DNA of 64,000 bases, taken from Holothuria scabra (taxonomy: Eukaryota > Echinodermata > Holothuroidea > Aspidochirotida > Holothuriidae). Under the pieces are notes generated by a model. That model had not been told where the DNA came from. It searched no databases and saw only the letters and a list, made by a program, of their open reading frames with translations. Shown here one piece after another: positions 58,455-64,000 of this stretch. The position numbers and the translations under genes are program-made. The DNA is taken from NCBI GenBank assembly GCA_037179385.1, contig CM074187.1, positions 11,533,450-11,597,449 of the forward strand. Reading direction: 5' to 3'. How positions within the stretch are numbered: the first letter of the stretch is position 1; every line of letters starts with the position of its first letter.

Positions 58455-59622
58455 CTAACTTTAGGCCTAGCTGAGGTTAGCCTAGGCTCCAGCCTATCAA
58501 CTTGTAAGTTGTAATGCCATAGAATGTAATAGGCCTAGGCCTTATTTAAATTGCCAAGTCCAGCACAATGTTTGGTACAATTACCCTGCAACAGCTAGGC
58601 CTATTTCCAAACTGGAACCAGTTTTGAACTTTTGAGCTTCACAGTATTCATTGCTGCTTCTGCCGCGCCATGAACTTTGAGTTTGGTGTCACATGGGATC
58701 TGTACTGTATAAGTCTAAGGCCCCTCCAGCTTTCACTGTCTCAAGCATTCAAAGTGGTTCATACTTAGCCTAGGACCTAATTGTAAATTTTGAAGGTGTA
58801 ATTTTATCTAAATAATGTTGGTCCCTATCACCAAAATGCTTCTTCTACTATTCCTATGTCCCTTGATTTGCTTGGTCTTGCATGGAATAATTAAGTATCC
58901 TTAAAGCTGCCTTAGAATTCTGTGGTCTGGAAGAAGTCACTTCAGACAAGTATCTTGTAATAAAGTTATGCCTTTCATACAAATCCACTCTTACTCCAGC
59001 TAACACCTGTGACTAACTCCACCTTTGAGTGTAAATCAGTGTAAAAAGAGATTGAAAATGGACATTTTTATGTCTGATCACAAGTCAGGTAAAAGTTTAT
59101 TACAGCCTGAATGAGAGTTGGAGAGAGATTTAGTTTGTGGTTAAGAGCCAATAAAAAAAGTCCAGAGGGGACCTAAGTGCCGAATTTATGACCTGTGTAG
59201 TGTTAACTGGCAAGTCGTGGAAAGGCTTTTGTTATGGTAGCTTCTAACTAATTCTGTAATGTGTGCTGTTTCATGTATTTTTTTCCCATCTTGATTCCTG
59301 AGTAATAAAATGATTGCTCCCAAGGATGCAATAGGATAAAAAAATTGTAGCCCTACAGTATGTAGTTTGTAAATCATTCTTTCCTATTTTGTTTTGTCAA
59401 CTAAACTACAAAGTTTACTAGCCTTTAGGTTGGCTTTTCATTGTTATATATATAATATAAATTTCAATTTACATATTATATAATTTTCAAGCAAAAGATT
59501 CACTTTTGAAAAGTAATCTGCTGCATAGAATTGTAGATTGAAGTAGACTAACTTGTATTCCTCTACAGCTGGAAAAGTTTTGGCATCAGTGTTAATCCTG
59601 CAAAATAGAAGCACACTATTAA
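58455..59622. other. AT-rich stretch, no gene recognised
   Basis: AGGCCT-rich at the start, then AT-rich. No convincing exon or bounded element. Confidence 0.45.
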
Positions 59623-59869
59623 AGGGCAGGAGCAGTCATCCCAAATTGAACAAGTGCAGTAGACTGTCCAGTTTCATGATCGGCTGTTGAGAGTCACATG
59701 ACATTCTCTTCAAATGTGGAATTGACCAGAAATAACTACTTGGTTTGCCTTGAATATGCAATAGTAAAGTCATAAAATGTAATTGAAGATACTTTGAAGA
59801 AAAAAAGATGAAAATTGAGTTATTTAGCTTTTTCTTCAAAATAAGCTTGGGGGGTACTGCTCTTTACCT
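59623..59869. mobile_element. TTAA-type MITE, copy 5
   Basis: It begins AGGGCAGGAGCAGTCATCCC and ends TACTGCTCTTTACCT, flanked by TTAA on both sides. Interior closely matches copy 1. Confidence 0.8.
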
Positions 59870-60229
59870 TTAAGCATCAGAAACCTTGGATCAAATTGCT
59901 CAAGTAAGGTTAACAGTTTCGTCAAAATGGCAAGATGCGCGTTTGACCAAAGCCTGAAATTTGGGGGATCACAAATTATACAAAAACTGGACGAAACATC
60001 CTCACAAGTTAAGACTGCCCAAGTGCCAATCTGGTAGCAGTGATGAAGTCGTGGAGTTTGCAGAAACTGGCATGTAGCGCTTCCATATTACCAAAAAGTC
60101 TAATTCCATCCCACAGGAGGTGGCCTGAATTGGAGTCAGTCACAGTCCATCTGAACAGAAATTTTCTGACTTGGGTTAGTCTGGGTTAATTGTGATTAGG
60201 ACCTCCAAAAGTCTGAGTTAGAGGAGATT

Positions 60230-60335
60230 CATGTGAACCTGATACTGTACTGGTGTTACTTTAGACAGCAAACTGAATTTTAATAGACACATTGAAGAGA
60301 TCACAAATATGGCTCTAGGCTTTTCAATTTGTGTC
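60230..60335 (+). mobile_element. short LINE thumb fragment, target of the next element
   Basis: The plus strand reads VTLDSKLNFNRHIEEITNMA, the segment that follows the palm domain in CR1-like LINE RTs. It is cut by the insertion at 60336; what follows after 61876 is not recognisable as the same protein. Confidence 0.5.
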
Positions 60336-61868
60336 CACGGCTGGAAAAAACCGAAATTTCCCGGCAATGAAAGAATTATTTCCCGTGTGATTGTAATTAT
60401 TTACTATCTAAGCGGAGCGCGACTATCGGTTTGCGCGAAGCGTACAGAAAAATTTTTGAAAAATGAAGCCTCTCAGATTGCAGGAAACGGCCCTTTCTGA
60501 CCCTGAAAGCCCCTGATGAATGAACGCAGTGGCTGGAAAATTATGTAGCCCATCGGGTTTTTTGATAGCTTTGGACACGATTTTGTTGAGTCCGACCTAA
60601 TCATGAATTCAAGCACTGGGAATGAAACTTGTTTGTGCATTAACTGCTAATGTAAAGCTTTCAAATTATGTAGATTTCGAACGAAATAAAGTTGAATTCC
60701 ATTACCGAATCTCTCCTTCCTTCAAAGTTTGTCCTACTCTTCTCTTCTGTCAAACAAACTAATTAACTTTCTAGCCAAGCAACTTGTCCACTGAGCGCAG
60801 TCGCATTCAGCTCAGCAACTACTACTGTTGTGTGCATACATAAAACACTCCTTCACAAACAGCAGCAAGTCACCGCTGATACTACAGTACTACGTCGCTA
60901 TCACGTTCTTTACTGTGCTGCACAAATTAAATGAAAGCAAATAGCCCAAATGTAGCTCTCTCATTGGTCGCCCCGAATAGCCTGACAGAATGGCAATATG
61001 TTTGTTTAATACAGCTATGCAATGAGGATGGGACGAACTTTGTCACTGTGTTGTGTAAAATGTGTCCGTTACTCAGGCTTCACAAAGGGGCAAAACATAA
61101 TCATCCAAGAAATCATTTAGGCCTACGATACGCATAAAGGCTAGGTCTATATACTTGGCATATTCTTGAACCAAACTTCTCCGCTATTCCCGCTAATGAC
61201 TACCCGCTCTATTAAACGCTCACGATATACACCTGCACCATCAAAAAACAATTACACATGTGGCCCGACTACAGATTTTTGAGCACCGATTTGTTGAAAC
61301 AAAGGAGATAACACGCCTCTTATTTTTAAGAACAGGGATATTCCTTCATACTGTGGCTACATGCATTATCACTTCAGATGTACTACACACAGTGAACGTT
61401 CAACCACGTGCATTCTTTCATCTGTTATAACTCGGTGTAGATTCGTCAGCCAGCTCGGCCGAAGAAAATGTCGCGCATTCTGATTGGTTGTTTTATCAGC
61501 ACAAACTGTGTACAAAACATGCAGAACATACACAGTGTACGGTTCTAATTGACCCACTCATGGCAGCATCACGCTGTTTCTCTTCGTAGTGCTTGGAAGT
61601 TGTAGTTTATCCCCGGGATATCCCAATTGAATTTGCTTGTATAAATGAACGAAAATCTTTTAAATATTCTCTGGTAGTTCAAGTTGGGGAGTGCAAAATG
61701 TGTTGAAATTTTTAGAATGAAAGCTAACAAGGAGCTTTTGTTGACTTATTCTGACAATACGATGATCAGCCCGACACCCATTTTAAAAGTCCTTTGAGCA
61801 AATTTCCCGCGAGTGGGTTGGATTTCCCGGCAATGAGCTTCCCGTATTGCCGGTTTTTTCCAGCCGTG
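60336..61868. mobile_element. 1.5-kb hAT-like element with CACGGCTGG ends
   Basis: Ends are CACGGCTGGAAAAAACCG and its exact inverse (61851-61868), with an inner CCCGGCAATGA block also inverted. Perfect 8-bp duplications TTTGTGTC flank it (60328-60335 and 61869-61876). It contains a GCGGAGCGC block at about 60414. No transposase frame; the terminal sequence is not a standard CAGNG hAT end, so the superfamily rests on duplication length. Confidence 0.85.
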
Positions 61869-61876
61869 TTTGTGTC

Positions 61877-64000
61877 CCCATAATCTTCCATGCTGCTAGA
61901 ATGCATGTAACTAAAATGCAGCACCCTCTGGAAACTCAAAAGTCCCGTCGAGTGGCTGTCTTGGCAGTTTTTTTGCTTAGTTTATGTGGAATGTTTTTTT
62001 CTGAAAGGTTGTGCAGTGGTGCATATCTAATCTATCACAAAATAGACTCAATTTAGCAGGAAGTGGCTCTGGCAACTTTTTAGGAAAGTTGCAGTCAATG
62101 GGGACTAATTGGGGGCTCTTTTGCTCAATACATTAAAGAAGGATAACAATGGGGATAGGTGGAGAGAGCTGCAAGGGTGCTTCATGTGGCTAATGGGTTC
62201 TCTTGCCACATGTTTTATTCTAGGAAAGTTGTTAAGTTTACTTTGTCATTCTCCCTTCCCATCTTTATAATGCTTCCACATGTTGGAATCCTTACACCTG
62301 AATTGAATGATGAATTGAAGCAGTCTAAAGATGTGTAGAAGGGTTTGTACATAATTAAATTATAATTATAGATCAAGGGCTGATCTTTAGCAAAATCTCC
62401 CAGACTTTCAAAGGCTCATGCTACAGTAATTGTTATAATCTGAAAGCAGCTCATGGAGTTGGTGCATGAAATTCAACAAATTTTTCCAAACCTGTTAAGT
62501 TTTCTTCACATACTAATGACAAATGGTCAAACTTAGACAATCCTCATATCCTACATACAAAGAACTTTTCTTAAAAGTGAGTACTTTACGATTCAATGGG
62601 GTTTCCAAAAATTTGTGACCAGACACTTTTTCAAATTATGCACAATATGTTACAAGTCATGACACCATAAAATTCAAAATTTTAACCTTTTTCTGTAACT
62701 TTTACATACGAAACTGGACTCATTATAAACTATAAGCATTGGCATGGGGCAATGACCCTTCATCACCCTCTTTAAGTTATCGATATCAACTCATTGAGCC
62801 CCTTTAAACAGGCCCTGCACCCTTGAGCTTTCAAATACGAGTTCTTTGTTACAAGTGTTCACTAGCCTTTGGAATGCTATCCCCCATTTAATTAAAATTA
62901 AACTGTTTTATCTTTTTGCAGTGCTACCTCTAACTGGATCTTTCCCTTTTGTTGAATCAGAGCTCCAGTTACATTTTTTGTTTTGGTCATAATTCATGTT
63001 ACCCTGTGGGCATCTTCTAACTGTTAAGTGTAGACTCTGTGATTGCTCTCTTGGCCTTTTGGGGTCGTACGGAAAATTTGAAGACTTACATATGGGCCTA
63101 CTGTACTACACAGTCTACATATATTTTAAAAAGTTGGTCATTCTGTAGACTGTACCTAATACATCACTAGTCCTTGAACAGGACTCTTTGCTACATCCAT
63201 TGTTTTACTCTGCACTAGGGTACTTATCCACAGTCAAAACAATAAAACCTAGAGCTGTCAAATTATTTATGTCCAGAGTATTTTGAGAAATACCAAAAAG
63301 TGTCTAAAAGTACCTAAAAATAAGAAATGCACTAGCCGCTTACCTTTACAGGCTTTACAGTGGCAAAGTATTCAACTTGTCAGTCCTAGTCATAATTTGC
63401 TCAATTTTTTGCCTCTTACTTTTGGCTAACATTAGAAATTTCACTGGTAAATTTTACAATTTCAGATTTGGGTAAGTACTTTCTGTGTTCAATCAATTGC
63501 TTTCTAATAATATTGATTGCCCCTTGCCAGGAGAAACATTATTGCTTTTGTACAATGAAGGATATCCTCCTCTAGGTCTCATGTGTTTGTACTGTCTAAT
63601 TAAACCACTGCTCTTTGGAAGAGATACAGAATGAAAGTTGAAGTATTTTGAAATGTAGAGTACACTTATGAGCAAGTATACTTTTTCAATGAGTGGGAGT
63701 GACCAGTATTTGTAATGAGTTGCACTATTATGAACTATAAGTATGTTAGTAAAACCATCAAAATATAATGAAAAATGACCTTTTTAGTGATCAGTTGCTC
63801 CAAAGTATTTTGAAAGATGGCCTATGATTTGATTTTTTCAGCTCTCCTTTTCTTTTTGTGTCTCTCATGACTTGAAAGTTTTTTGAAGGTGAATAAGTAA
63901 ATTCTTTCCAAATAAAAAATTTCAGAAACAAGGCATTAGAATAAGGATACTGAGGTACTTATACTGTATTCAAATAAACTCCCAGTGCATCTTGTCTTAA
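61877..64000. other. repeat-bearing stretch without a gene
   Basis: Contains the second copy of the 9733 repeat (62500-62650) and a plus-strand LINE tail fragment (about 62800-63010, with TSLWNAIP). The rest is AT-rich; open frames up to 69 codons show no motifs. Confidence 0.5.
62800..63010 (+). mobile_element. LINE 3'-tail fragment, third copy
   Basis: Nucleotide match to 33505-33730 and, inverted, to 31985-32150 through AGGCC(C/T)TGCAC, AGTGTT, CCTTTGGAAT and TGCTACCTC blocks. Only the extreme C-terminal coding part and 3' UTR are present. Confidence 0.55.

Noticed and set aside
60928..61557. Short frames inside the 1.5-kb element (60931-61137, 61369-61557)
   Set aside because: No recognisable domain, and codon content looks random; not evidence for a transposase.

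Overview
The window looks like nuclear DNA of a marine invertebrate animal, most likely a non-vertebrate deuterostome such as an echinoderm or hemichordate. The evidence is intron-rich genes with GT-AG introns, a clear but diverged RALBP1 (RLIP76) orthologue, and a dense nested collection of LINEs, tRNA-derived SINEs, hAT-like and TTAA-type MITEs and foldback elements. The species is inferred from general character only; no search was possible.

Gene part (1 to about 31.6 kb). Two multi-exon genes converge tail to tail. The plus-strand gene (at least 12 exons, 1167-14716; 5' end not located) encodes a long protein with low-complexity regions, a helical-repeat-like C-terminal half and a charged coiled-coil tail; I do not recognise it securely. 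The minus-strand gene (15 exons, 31578 down to 18967) is RALBP1. All exon phases join, the reconstructed CDS is 2157 nt (718 codons plus stop), and it carries a RhoGAP domain, the Ral-binding helical hairpin and a C-terminal coiled coil. Polyadenylation signals face each other at about 15.39 and 18.84 kb. Introns hold SINE fragments, TTAA-flanked MITEs, a 301-bp tandem array full of nuclear-receptor half-sites (2.5-3.5 kb) and an 834-bp foldback element (3.6-4.4 kb).

Repeat part (31.6-64 kb). I see only one credible host exon here (41520-41653, the end of a small or membrane-anchored protein). The rest is layered mobile DNA: LINE fragments on both strands (31.9-36.0, 38.8-40.1, 53.7-56.7, 60.2-60.3, 62.8-63.0 kb), a tRNA-derived SINE family that shares its 3' end and ATGTT tail with a LINE in the same window, hAT-type elements with 8-bp target duplications (37542-38788, 42369-42541, 60336-61868), and a 21-bp phased array (44129-44314).

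The most distinctive feature is a foldback family of four elements (about 3588-4420, 37285-39641, 52337-52965, 53658-57529). They share outer ends (GGTTAC at the left, GACCCC at the right in three of them) and mostly 9-bp target duplications. Both arms carry repeated short motifs whose variant (TTCGCCCC, TTTCCGCCC or TTTCCTCCCC) differs between elements but matches between the two arms of one element.
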